From: JAEUJZ01 sp964460115
Lineage (GTDB): Bacteria > Myxococcota_A > Polyangia > Palsa-1104 > JAEUJZ01
Reading direction: 5' to 3'
Assembly (NCBI GenBank): GCA_964460115.1
Contig: CAYWPR010000020.1
Span: 1-64,000, forward strand
DNA: 64,000 bases
Shown here: in pieces, positions 32,169 through 40,420 of the stretch
Numbering within the stretch: position 1 is the first letter of the stretch
Layout: each line of letters begins with the position of its first letter
Notes under the pieces: generated by a model
What the model was told of the DNA's origin: nothing
What the model saw: the letters and a program-made list of their open reading frames with translations, nothing else
Databases searched by the model: none
Translations under genes and position numbers: made by a program

Positions 32169-33305
32169 TTATTTTAGGCCAAAATTCATGCTGGCGTGGG
32201 TCTTGCTGCAGGTCTTGCATTCAGGAAACTGGATGGCTTGCATCTTGGCAAATACGCAACTGGCCACTGGCGAGCTGGTTTGACCGTTGACGCGCACCGA
32301 GGAGACACTACCGTTGCCCTTGATCAGCCAATCGAGGTCGAACTTCTTTGTCCCGTTGCGCTGCGCATCCTCGCGCAGGCAGCCAGTGAGCAGACCAAAT
32401 TTTTGCTGCATAACTTTGTTGATGTCTTCTTGACTCAGAACATCGCCACCTTCATCAAAATTCAAGTTCTGGCTGTCATCAAAGGCGCCGTTTTTGGGCC
32501 CTTTGCGCTTGCCGCCATGTGCCTTTTTGGGCGGCGGCGGATCGACCTTCATCGAGATCTGCATTCCTTTGAAGAAATCCTCATTGGAGATCAGATCTTT
32601 TTTGGCCGTCGGCGGTGGAGGCGGCTTGTAAATAAACTTGACATAGATGCCCACAGCAGCACCGATGACCACAAGGATCCCGAGAATGCCTGACAAAAGC
32701 TTGACGATAGCGTCGCGATGTTTGGCGCGCTCTTTTTGATCTTTGAGCTGCCGCTCGAGCTCGGCGTGTTTGGCCGTCCATTCGCGCGCCATCTGGCCGA
32801 TGATGGGATGATCGGCCACTCGACGGCGATCGCCGGTTTCATTATCAAGAATATTGTGCTCGGCGTGTACTTTGCCCTGCTCGATCTGGGCGCGCACTTC
32901 GCGCATCGAGAAGGGGCCATAGTCCATCTTGTCTTCTTTTTGAATCAGCCAGCGCTCTTGCTCTTCGTCAAAGATGTCGCCCGGCCGCGGCGGCAAACCG
33001 GTCATTGCGCTGTGCGAACCGCTACCTTTGGGAATCGGCGGCAGACCGGTCATCGCGCTGTGCGAGCCGCTGCCCTTGGGCGGTGGCGGCAAGCGGTTCA
33101 GACCACTTGGTGTCGCAGTTCCCGGCGGAGATTGCATCAGCCCGGACGATTCGGAACGCCCCGCCAAGGATGACCGCTGCCCGGACGATGAGTCGGACAT
33201 GCTCGTCGAACGCACGCCCGGCAAAGAGGGTCCCGATGGAGGAGGCACACCATCGGAACTATCGCGGTCATTAGCAGGTTCGTCTTTCTCTGCTGTCTCA
33301 GACAT
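32169..33305 (-). CDS. GYF-like / AgmX-type membrane protein
   Basis: 378 residues. A Ser/Pro-rich N-terminus (1-115) contains two copies of a 16-residue unit (PKGSGSHSAMTGLPP core). A GYF_2-like domain lies at about 118-165 (RWLIQKEDKMDYGPFSMREV). A charged coiled coil and one membrane helix (about 203-223, LLSGILGILVVIGAAVGIYV) follow. The C-terminal domain (about 290-378) resembles the AgmX/PglI C-terminal domain (VMQQKFGLLTGCLREDAQRN, IKGNGSVSSVRVNGQ, SCVFAKMQAIQFPEC). Such proteins act at the inner membrane and periplasm of myxobacteria, in some cases in gliding or envelope machines. The role here is inferred. Confidence 0.72.
   Translation of the reverse strand: MSETAEKDEPANDRDSSDGVPPPSGPSLPGVRSTSMSDSSSGQRSSLAGRSESSGLMQSPPGTATPSGLNRLPPPPKGSGSHSAMTGLPPIPKGSGSHSAMTGLPPRPGDIFDEEQERWLIQKEDKMDYGPFSMREVRAQIEQGKVHAEHNILDNETGDRRRVADHPIIGQMAREWTAKHAELERQLKDQKERAKHRDAIVKLLSGILGILVVIGAAVGIYVKFIYKPPPPPTAKKDLISNEDFFKGMQISMKVDPPPPKKAHGGKRKGPKNGAFDDSQNLNFDEGGDVLSQEDINKVMQQKFGLLTGCLREDAQRNGTKKFDLDWLIKGNGSVSSVRVNGQTSSPVASCVFAKMQAIQFPECKTCSKTHASMNFGLK
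32989..33084 (-). repeat. Two 48-bp tandem repeats inside the GYF/AgmX gene
   Basis: Two copies of 48 bp (32989-33036 and 33037-33084) differ at a few positions, most of them silent, and encode the duplicated GSGSHSAMTGLPP region. This looks like a recent in-frame duplication within the disordered N-terminus. Confidence 0.8.
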
Positions 33306-33321
33306 GTGGATCGCCTAGGCC

Positions 33322-33333
33322 GCCAGCGCTGGC
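33322..33333. promoter_or_regulatory. 12-bp palindrome upstream of the GYF/AgmX gene
   Basis: GCCAGCGCTGGC is a perfect palindrome 17 bp upstream of the ATG at 33305, in the divergent region with the beta-propeller lipoprotein. A second dyad, GATATT/AATATC, lies at 33344-33366. Either could be an operator; there is no direct evidence. Confidence 0.3.
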
Positions 33334-33458
33334 CCCCTCGTATGATATTAGCGATTCTACAATATCGCGGTCAATCCTCGGGAAGTCCCAAGTCTTAAAG
33401 TGCTAGGGTGGCAGGCTCAAAGGGATTTGGGCAACATTTCCAGCCTGAGGTCTTTGCC

Positions 33459-34676
33459 ATGGCTTTCCGTCGGCAGCTAAGATTTTTGGCGCTATTTCTG
33501 GGAGCCTGCAGTCAAGAGGTAAGCCTTTCGGCGGATCTATCCTGGAGCAGCCCACCTGCGCCTACGTATACCGAGCAGCCACGACTTGGAATTACCAACA
33601 ACGGCGAGGATACGCTGGCCTTTGTCACAGCAGATACAGCCGCGGCGCCGCGGCTTTTGGGCAAAGCCACGGTCGGAAGCAATCCCATCGAGCTTGAAGG
33701 CCCGCACCATTTGGCCAGCAGCCTCGACGGCCGATTCATCTTTTTGAACTTGTCTAACTATGTCGTAAACGGCGGCAGCGGCCCCCACGGCGCCCACGGC
33801 ACTGGAACCGTTTCGGGATATTTGCTGAAGCTCGACGTGCGCCAAAACCGGCCCGTGGCCAAGGTGCTTGTCGATCGCAGCCCGGGCGACGTGATTTTAT
33901 CGGCGGATGGAAAAACCGTTTACGTCAGCCACTACGATCTGGCCCGCTTAAACGATCAACTGATTCGTCAGGCCCCACCAGAAGAGGGGTTTAGCAAGAT
34001 CGCCATCATCGCTGCGGATTCGCTGGAGCTTTTGTCGATGATAGCCGTATGTCCTACAGCCCATGGCCAGGGCTTGTCTCAAGATGGAAAGCGGCTTTTT
34101 GTAACCTGCACGCTCTCGGATGAACTGGCCGTGCTCGATGTCGCAAACCCCAGCCAGCCGGCGCTTGTTGCCAAGGTCGCGGTCGGCGCCAACCCCGGTC
34201 AGCTAGGGCATCCAAGCTACGCCCCGTACGCGCTTTCCGTACATCCAAATGGAACGGTATGGATTTCGAACAATGGCTCTAAAGATGTGCGCGTCTTTGA
34301 TCCGCAAGCGCTGGCCATGGATTTCAGCAAGGTCATTCCAGTCGGCGGCATCGCCATGTTTGGCGACTTTGTGAGCACCGATCAAACGACCTTATATATT
34401 CCGCATCAAGGGGATGATCGAATCACAGCCATTGATACAAAGACCTTGCAAACGCAAGAGCTCTCGCTGCCGGCCGAGGCCTGCTTGAATGCCCATGTGC
34501 TGCGCATTCTGCCGAACATGTCGAGTGCGGTTTTGATCTGCGAAGGCGATCATCGGGTGCGCAAGGGCACGGCGGTATTTATCGATCTGGCGCAATTTCC
34601 GACGCCAAAAGCGGTTCGCGGATTTGTCGAAACCGGCCTATTTTCAGACGGCGTCACCTACCTGCCAGCCCTGTAA
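33459..34676 (+). CDS. YncE-like beta-propeller lipoprotein
   Basis: 405 residues from the ATG at 33459. A short signal ends in the lipobox FLGAC (MAFRRQLRFLALFLGAC). The mature protein is a seven-bladed-type propeller built from repeating motifs: LASSLDGRFIFLNLSN, DVILSADGKTVYVSHYD, GLSQDGKRLFVTCTLSDELA, LSVHPNGTVWISNNGSKDVR, and ISTDQTTLYIPHQGDDRITA-like blades. The sequence resembles YncE/PQQ-dependent or lactonase-like propellers. No catalytic residues are identified, so binding or scaffolding in the periplasm is as likely as enzymatic activity. Confidence 0.78.
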   Translation: MAFRRQLRFLALFLGACSQEVSLSADLSWSSPPAPTYTEQPRLGITNNGEDTLAFVTADTAAAPRLLGKATVGSNPIELEGPHHLASSLDGRFIFLNLSNYVVNGGSGPHGAHGTGTVSGYLLKLDVRQNRPVAKVLVDRSPGDVILSADGKTVYVSHYDLARLNDQLIRQAPPEEGFSKIAIIAADSLELLSMIAVCPTAHGQGLSQDGKRLFVTCTLSDELAVLDVANPSQPALVAKVAVGANPGQLGHPSYAPYALSVHPNGTVWISNNGSKDVRVFDPQALAMDFSKVIPVGGIAMFGDFVSTDQTTLYIPHQGDDRITAIDTKTLQTQELSLPAEACLNAHVLRILPNMSSAVLICEGDHRVRKGTAVFIDLAQFPTPKAVRGFVETGLFSDGVTYLPAL

Positions 34677-34686
34677 AACATCCGTT

Positions 34687-35115
34687 TTAGGGCGTCATGG
34701 CAAAGCGCCAGTTGCGCAGCAATTGGCGAAATGTTCCGCCGGAGGGCGGAAACATCATGCCCTGCAGAACTTTGCTGACACAAGCCTCGACCGCCGGGCG
34801 ATCGCCCTGGCCTTCAAGCTTGGCCGTGACCTCGGCGCCAAAAACCCGCCCATCGCGGCTGATTAAGATCTTGGCTTTTAGATCGACAGACGTAGCGCCC
34901 TTGTTGATGCCGTTTTCTAGCGCACAGTCGCGAATCGCTGGCTGCTGCGCTTCAAAAAGCGGTTCGAAGTTCGGAGGTGCTTTGATCGGCGGCTTGGCCT
35001 TTTTGGGCTTGGCAGCGGCGGGCTGCACAGTCGCCATGGTCAGCGAGCTCGTCACGGCAGACGTGAGAAAACAAAACAAAGCACCACGGAGTATGTGTCG
35101 AAAATAGTACTGCAT
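34687..35115 (-). CDS. Secreted AgmX/TonB-C-like protein
   Basis: 142 residues. A signal peptide (LRGALFCFLTSAVTSSLTMA) is followed by a Lys/Pro linker (KPKKAKPPIKAPPNFEPLFE) and a single domain with two Cys (AIRDCALENGINKGATSVDL; VEACVSKVLQGMMFPPSGG). The pattern of variable-residue product, K-I-x-I-x-x-D-G-x-V, then C-terminal FPP resembles the TonB C-terminal/AgmX-like fold found in the GYF/AgmX gene 1.4 kb away. It converges on the propeller gene. Confidence 0.65.
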   Translation of the reverse strand: MQYYFRHILRGALFCFLTSAVTSSLTMATVQPAAAKPKKAKPPIKAPPNFEPLFEAQQPAIRDCALENGINKGATSVDLKAKILISRDGRVFGAEVTAKLEGQGDRPAVEACVSKVLQGMMFPPSGGTFRQLLRNWRFAMTP

Positions 35116-35195
35116 GGATCACCAGCCAGTGCGTCTTCGATAGTAACACGCGGGAAGGTAGCTGTTTGGGCAGGGAGCACAGTAAACTTTGTCAA

Positions 35196-35741
35196 ATGGC
35201 GGACTCACCAGAAAATGAGCGTCGCACGGCATTGCGCGCGGTCGGCGGTATGATTCTCAGTGCGCTGGGATTTGCACTGCTGGCTCCCTCGTTTTTGTTT
35301 TTGGCCGATCCTTTGTATAGGCGCCGGCGGCGTGGCAAAGCGACTGCAACGCGAGTGGTCGTGGCCCAGGTGGAGCAAATTCCCGATCTAGACGCGGGTG
35401 CCACCCCACTGCGCGCTCCGGCCGTGGCCGTCGGCATCCGCGATGCGTGGAATCGGCTCGACAGCACCAAACTGGGTTCGGTGTTTCTGGGCAAACAACG
35501 CGGCGCGCTGACTTGTCTTTCATCGGCCTGTCCGCACGCCGGCTGCGGCGTTGATTTCGACGAAAAACAGCGGCAGTTTGTCTGCCCTTGCCACAATAGT
35601 ACTTTTGCTCTAGACGGACGGCGCCAAAGCGGGCCAGCGCCGCGCGATATGGATCGGCTGGACGTCAGCATCGAGGGCGACACGGTATACTGCCTGTTTC
35701 AACGATTTCGCCCGGCCACGGCCAAGAAAGTCCCGGTCTGA
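35196..35741 (+). CDS. Rieske 2Fe-2S protein of a cytochrome bc complex
   Basis: 181 residues from the ATG at 35196 (MADSPENERRTALRAVGG). An N-terminal ERRTALRAVGGMILSALGF resembles a twin-arginine signal-anchor with an uncleaved helix. The Rieske cluster motifs are intact: CPHAGCGVDF and CPCHNSTFALDG, giving two Cys and two His ligands plus the disulphide Cys pair. In a bc complex it takes electrons from quinol at the Qo site and passes them to the c haems. Its stop overlaps the start of the cytochrome b-c gene by one base (TGATG), so the two are translationally coupled. Confidence 0.92.
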   Translation: MADSPENERRTALRAVGGMILSALGFALLAPSFLFLADPLYRRRRRGKATATRVVVAQVEQIPDLDAGATPLRAPAVAVGIRDAWNRLDSTKLGSVFLGKQRGALTCLSSACPHAGCGVDFDEKQRQFVCPCHNSTFALDGRRQSGPAPRDMDRLDVSIEGDTVYCLFQRFRPATAKKVPV

Positions 35742-37453
35742 TGTCAGCGCCCGGGCTTTGGAGTTGGCTGGACGCACGCACTGGCTATCGCCGCATTTTG
35801 GATCATTTGCTGGATGAGCCGATCCTCGGGGGTCCGCGTCTTTCCTATGTGTTTGGCGCACTGCTCTTGATTGCGCTTCTAAATCAGGCGCTGACCGGCG
35901 TGCTTTTGATGGCGTTTTATGCGCCGTCGGCCACCGATGCTTGGGCGTCTGTCGCATTTGTTCAAGATCAGGTACGGCTCGGCTGGTTTGTGCGCGGCAT
36001 GCATTCGGCAGGCGCCAGTTTGATGGTGGTGGGCATCGTCCTGCATATGGTGCAGGTGGCGGTCTATGGCGCCTATCGCGCGCCTCGCGAAGTGAACTGG
36101 TGGACCGGGCTACTTTTGGCCTTGCTGGTGTTTGGCTTCGCGCTGACCGGATACCTATTGCCCTGGGATCAAAAGGGCTATTGGGCGACGCAAGTGGCCA
36201 CGACCCTGCTTGGCGCAACGCCGCTAGTCGGCGAGCTTTTGCAGACGCTTTTACAAGGCGGCACTAGCTACGGCAATCTGACGCTGACACATTTTTACGC
36301 GCTGCACGTCTTCGTGTTGCCAAGTCTGCTTATCTCCTTGGTCATTGTTCACGTCGCGCTATTTAGACGGCACGGTGTAACGCCGCGCTGGGGAAAAAGC
36401 GCGGAAGAATTAAATCGGCAAACGGCGCCGTTCTGGCCACGGCAGGCCATCTATGATCTGGGCGTTGGACTTTTGGCGCTGGGGCTCCTAGCGGCCACTG
36501 TGGTGTTTTCCCATGGCACAGAGCTTTCCGCGCCTGCCGATCCTTCTGCGCCTTTTGACGCCCGCCCCGAGTGGTATTTTTTACCGCTCTATCAGCTTTT
36601 GAAGTACTTCCCGGGCCCTTGGGAAATTGCCGCGGCGCTTGGAGCGCCGTTATTGCTGATTGGAGCGCTGGCGCTGCTTCCCAGGCTGGATCGCGCCCCA
36701 GATACCAATCCTGGGCAGCGGCGCATCCCCTTGCTGATTTTTTTCGCCTGTCTTTTGAGCACGGCGTTTCTCGGCGGCCAAGCCGCTTATCAAGATGCGC
36801 ATAATGCCAGCTTTGCGCAGCATCAAGCCGGCGCCAAGCGCGAAGCCGACCGCGCCCGCAAACTGGCGCTTGAAGGCGTGCCGGTTGCTGGTGGCGTAGC
36901 CGTCTACCAAAACGATCCGCTTGAGCAGGGCCGGCAGCTTTTTGCCGAGCACTGCGCATCCTGCCATCGCCTGGGCCATAGCGGCCCGACAGAAGAGGAG
37001 CAAAAGGGGCCAAACCTCTCTGGTGTTTGGTCGCGCGCTTATTTGACCGCGTTTTTGCAGGCTCCGGAGAGTCCGCGTTTTTATGGCCGTACCAAGCTCA
37101 AAGACGGCATGAAAGCGGTCCATGCGCCGCAAGGAGACATGGCCGACCTCGTCGAATATCTTTATTCGCTGAGAGGAAGCGACGGCGTTGATGCGGTTCG
37201 AGCGCGCCGCGGCGCCCTTTTGTTCGAAGACAAAAACTGCGATCTGTGCCATGAGCGCGACGGCAAAACCAGCGGTCAAGGGCCAAACCTGTTTGGCTAT
37301 GGTAGCGCGGCGTGGGCGCGCAGTTTGCTTGTCAATCCCGGCTCGCCGCTTTATTTCGGCGAAAAAAATGAGATGCCGGCATTTGGCCAAAAATTGACCG
37401 CCAAAGAGCTGGATCGATTGGCCGCTTATCTTCTCGCCGAGCGAGCACGTTGA
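35741..37453 (+). CDS. Cytochrome b6-subunit IV-dihaem cytochrome c fusion (quinol:cytochrome c reductase)
   Basis: 570 residues. Cytochrome b part at 1-215 with four haem ligands: His88 and His102, then His189 and His204. The second pair is separated by 14 residues, as in b6-type proteins. The subunit IV-like part (about 230-345) has RPEWYFLPLYQLLKYFPG, with the PEWY Qo-site motif. A C-terminal c-type part (about 385-570) has two haem-binding motifs, CASCH (405-409) and CDLCH (500-504), with candidate axial Met in KDGMKAVHAPQ and NEMPAFGQKL. Together with the Rieske gene this makes a two-gene bc complex. The c domains face the periplasm and probably replace cytochrome f/c1. Confidence 0.92.
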   Translation: MSAPGLWSWLDARTGYRRILDHLLDEPILGGPRLSYVFGALLLIALLNQALTGVLLMAFYAPSATDAWASVAFVQDQVRLGWFVRGMHSAGASLMVVGIVLHMVQVAVYGAYRAPREVNWWTGLLLALLVFGFALTGYLLPWDQKGYWATQVATTLLGATPLVGELLQTLLQGGTSYGNLTLTHFYALHVFVLPSLLISLVIVHVALFRRHGVTPRWGKSAEELNRQTAPFWPRQAIYDLGVGLLALGLLAATVVFSHGTELSAPADPSAPFDARPEWYFLPLYQLLKYFPGPWEIAAALGAPLLLIGALALLPRLDRAPDTNPGQRRIPLLIFFACLLSTAFLGGQAAYQDAHNASFAQHQAGAKREADRARKLALEGVPVAGGVAVYQNDPLEQGRQLFAEHCASCHRLGHSGPTEEEQKGPNLSGVWSRAYLTAFLQAPESPRFYGRTKLKDGMKAVHAPQGDMADLVEYLYSLRGSDGVDAVRARRGALLFEDKNCDLCHERDGKTSGQGPNLFGYGSAAWARSLLVNPGSPLYFGEKNEMPAFGQKLTAKELDRLAAYLLAERAR

Positions 37454-37603
37454 CAGGTTGAATTCGACTCTTTAACCTTCGTAAAAGTGTGGTTTTCAAA
37501 AAATATTCGACACGAGCCTGACGTTTCGAAACGCCTCTAATCGCGAATCTTTTTCACCTACAGCTCGCGCCAAAAGGGCTTGGCGCAAATAGAGGCATTT
37601 ACC

Positions 37604-39013
37604 ATGCAGAACTCTGTCGCAGGCAATTCTCCATCGCTTTCCATCGTCGGCCAAACGGGCGCACCGCAGGCGCTAAAACCCGCAGTGGATCCGACGACGC
37701 TGCGCCACACGGATCTCAAACGCGGCCGTTTTTGGGCCCACATTCCGGCTTATGCCGAGGTCGATGAAGCGACCTTTTTGGACCATAAGTGGCAGTCCAA
37801 GCACACCATTACCAATGTCGATAAGCTGCTAAATGCAGTACGGGGCCTGGTTTCGGACGAATTTATCCGAGACGCCGCGGCCGGATTCGAACGCTCGCCG
37901 ATGAGTGTGCGCGTCTCGCCGTACATGCTGAGCTTGATCGATTGGAAGGATCCCTATCGCGATCCGCTGCGCACGCAATTTATTCCCATCGCATCGCGGC
38001 TTTTGCCCGATCATCCCAAGCTCGGGCTCGATTCTCTGGGAGAACAAGCGGATGCGCCAGTTCCCGGTTTAACGCACCGCTATCCCGACAAAGCGCTATT
38101 TTTGCCGCTGGATACCTGTCCGGTCTACTGCCGTTTTTGTACACGCAGTTATGCCGTTGGCATCGACACCGAACTTGTCGAAAAAGTGCCGCTACAGGTC
38201 AATGAAGAGCGCTGGCGCCGCGCTTTTGCCTACATCGCCTCGCGCCCAGAGCTTGAAGACATCGTCATTTCCGGCGGCGATGCCTACAATCTGCGCGCGC
38301 AGCAAATTCGCGATATCGGCGAGACGCTGCTGAAAATGCCCAACATCCGCCGCATGCGCTACGCCACAAAAGGCCCGGCGGTCATGCCGCAAAAAATTCT
38401 GACCGATACGGCGTGGCTCGATGCGCTGACCGCGGTGGTCGAAATGGGGCGCAAGCTGCACAAGGAAGTGGTTCTGCATACCCACTTCAATCACCCCAAT
38501 GAAATTACCGAAATTACTCAAAACGCCATGAATGTGCTCATGGAGCGCGGCATCTTCGTGCGCAATCAAAGCGTGCTGCAGCGCCGCGTCAACGACACGC
38601 CCGAAGTGATGTCGCTGCTCCTTAAGCGGCTGGGCCACATCAACGTCCATCCCTATTACGTGTATGTGCACGACCTAGTAAAAGGCGTTGAGGATTTGCG
38701 CACCACGCTGCAAACCGCCGTGAATCTGGAAAAGATCGTGCGCGGCAGCACCGCCGGCTTCAATACGCCGATGTTCGTCGTCGATGCGCCGGGCGGCGGC
38801 GGCAAACGCGATGCCCACTCTTTTGAGCACTACAATCGCGTCACCGGAATCTCGGTGTACACAAGCCCGGTGGTCAAACCCGGACATTTGTTCTTTTATT
38901 TCGATCCCCTCGACCTGCTGCCGCCCGAAGGCCAGGCGCGATGGGCCGATCCTGCCGAGCATCAAGCAATGATTGAAGAAGCGCGCCAGGCAGCGCTTTT
39001 GCAGCAAAGATGA
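37604..39013 (+). CDS. KamA family radical SAM enzyme (lysine 2,3-aminomutase-like)
   Basis: 469 residues from the ATG at 37604, which has AGAGG 8 bases upstream. The radical SAM cluster motif CPVYCRFCTRSYAVG (C-x3-C-x2-C) is present, with ISGGDAYNLRAQQIRDIGE downstream. The PLP lysine motif is present near the C-terminus (VVDAPGGGGKRDAH). VVLHTHFNHPNEITEITQNA and HINVHPYYVYVHDLVKGVEDLRT are family stretches. KamA converts L-lysine to beta-lysine using SAM, PLP and a 4Fe-4S cluster. Substrate choice among KamA relatives (lysine, glutamate, EF-P lysine) cannot be fixed from sequence alone. No EF-P gene is in the window. Confidence 0.85.
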   Translation: MQNSVAGNSPSLSIVGQTGAPQALKPAVDPTTLRHTDLKRGRFWAHIPAYAEVDEATFLDHKWQSKHTITNVDKLLNAVRGLVSDEFIRDAAAGFERSPMSVRVSPYMLSLIDWKDPYRDPLRTQFIPIASRLLPDHPKLGLDSLGEQADAPVPGLTHRYPDKALFLPLDTCPVYCRFCTRSYAVGIDTELVEKVPLQVNEERWRRAFAYIASRPELEDIVISGGDAYNLRAQQIRDIGETLLKMPNIRRMRYATKGPAVMPQKILTDTAWLDALTAVVEMGRKLHKEVVLHTHFNHPNEITEITQNAMNVLMERGIFVRNQSVLQRRVNDTPEVMSLLLKRLGHINVHPYYVYVHDLVKGVEDLRTTLQTAVNLEKIVRGSTAGFNTPMFVVDAPGGGGKRDAHSFEHYNRVTGISVYTSPVVKPGHLFFYFDPLDLLPPEGQARWADPAEHQAMIEEARQAALLQQR

Positions 39014-39058
39014 TGCGCTAGTATGCGCCAGCGGCCACGTAGGCCGCTGCGCCGTGAC

Positions 39059-40420
39059 ATGAAATCTCCGCCCGGACTCAGCAGCTTTCAAAGTCTACTA
39101 TTTGCGCGACGCCTTCTGCGCGATCCGCGCGCGCCGATTGAAGAATGCACCCGCCGCTTCGGTCCGATCTGGCAATCGCTGGCGCCAAGCGGTAGCGGCA
39201 AGCGGCTGGTCCCGCTTGTCTGGCTGATGGGACAAAGCGGAAACGAGCGAGTGCTTGGCCCGCAGTACAAAGACGATTTCACCTGGTACGAAGGCTACCG
39301 CCTGACTATGGAGCCGCTGTTCGGGCAAAAGATTCTGCTCTTGCTCGATGATGATCCACTTACTGCGGACGGCGATCGTCACCGCCAGCGGATTCGCATC
39401 TTGGTATCGGCATTTCATCCGCGACAAGATGCCGATTATTTGCCGGCAATTCAAAGCATCGTGACCCAGCATTTGGATGCGCTTGCGGCAAAAGACAACG
39501 GCAACGGCATACAGGCGCTCGACATGCAGTGGGTGATAAAGCGGCTGACCTTTCACATCGTTGCGCAGCTTCTGCTGGGCGCGCAAGCGGAAGACCTTGC
39601 GCAATTGACGCAACTTTTTGAAGAAATTGGCCTCGGTCTATTTAGCCTTGTGCACTTGCCGATTCCGGGGCTGCCTTATTACCGCGCCCGTCGAGCGCGC
39701 GCGGCGCTGCAGCTTTATCTGCAAAAGCAAATCGATCTTTGTCGGCAAGGGCAAAAAACCGCGCCAGCCATGCTCGAGGCAATGCTCGCGGCGCAAACCG
39801 CTAATTCAGCCCTTATTTCCGACGATGCCATCATTGCCGAGCTGATTTCATTTCTTTACGCTGGCTACGATACGACTTCGAGCCTTTTGACCTCGATTGT
39901 GCGAGCGCTTGGCGACAATGCCGAGGTCTATGCGCGGCTGCGCACGGCGCTGCGCGAAAACGCCGATCCGCTGAATTGTTCCTATCTAGACGCTGTGCTG
40001 CTTGAAGCCGAGCGTCTATACCCGCCCCTGCTATTCCTAATGCGTGGGGTGCGTCGCGACATCACTTATGCCGGATTTCAAATTCGCGCCGGCAGCAAAG
40101 TGGCCTATAGCCCCTACTACACGCATCGCATGGCTGCGCTTTATCCAAATCCGCTAGTCTTTAGTCCCGAGCGCTTTGTTGCGGAAAACGGCACCGCGCG
40201 GCGGCCCGAGCCCTATACCCTGGTTGGATTTGGCGGCGGTCACCGCATGTGCATCGGCAAGCGCCTGGCCGGACTACAAATGCGAATCTTTTTATCGCAG
40301 CTTCTGCGCCGCTTCGATTTGACGTTTTCGCTCGAGCAGCTCGCGCAAAGTGAAGCGCTGTACTTTAACCCGGCCATGCAGCGCCGCCATGGCTGCAAGC
40401 TTAGGCTGAAAGCCGCATGA
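39059..40420 (+). CDS. Cytochrome P450 coupled to a CrtI-like desaturase
   Basis: 453 residues from the ATG at 39059. P450 signatures are in place: the I-helix oxygen-activation motif AGYDTTSS, the K-helix ExxR in LLEAERLYPPLLFLMRGV, and the haem-thiolate loop FGGGHRMCIGKRLAGLQ. There is no N-terminal membrane anchor, so it is a soluble bacterial P450. Its stop overlaps the start of the CrtI-like gene (ATGA at 40417-40420). This coupling suggests a carotenoid substrate, as for CYP175-type carotene hydroxylases; the substrate is inferred. Confidence 0.88.
   Translation: MKSPPGLSSFQSLLFARRLLRDPRAPIEECTRRFGPIWQSLAPSGSGKRLVPLVWLMGQSGNERVLGPQYKDDFTWYEGYRLTMEPLFGQKILLLLDDDPLTADGDRHRQRIRILVSAFHPRQDADYLPAIQSIVTQHLDALAAKDNGNGIQALDMQWVIKRLTFHIVAQLLLGAQAEDLAQLTQLFEEIGLGLFSLVHLPIPGLPYYRARRARAALQLYLQKQIDLCRQGQKTAPAMLEAMLAAQTANSALISDDAIIAELISFLYAGYDTTSSLLTSIVRALGDNAEVYARLRTALRENADPLNCSYLDAVLLEAERLYPPLLFLMRGVRRDITYAGFQIRAGSKVAYSPYYTHRMAALYPNPLVFSPERFVAENGTARRPEPYTLVGFGGGHRMCIGKRLAGLQMRIFLSQLLRRFDLTFSLEQLAQSEALYFNPAMQRRHGCKLRLKAA

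Noticed and set aside
34674..34689. TAAAAC-ATCC-GTTTTA dyad spanning the two convergent stop codons
   Set aside because: Only six mostly A-T pairs and no T-run; too weak to call a bidirectional terminator.
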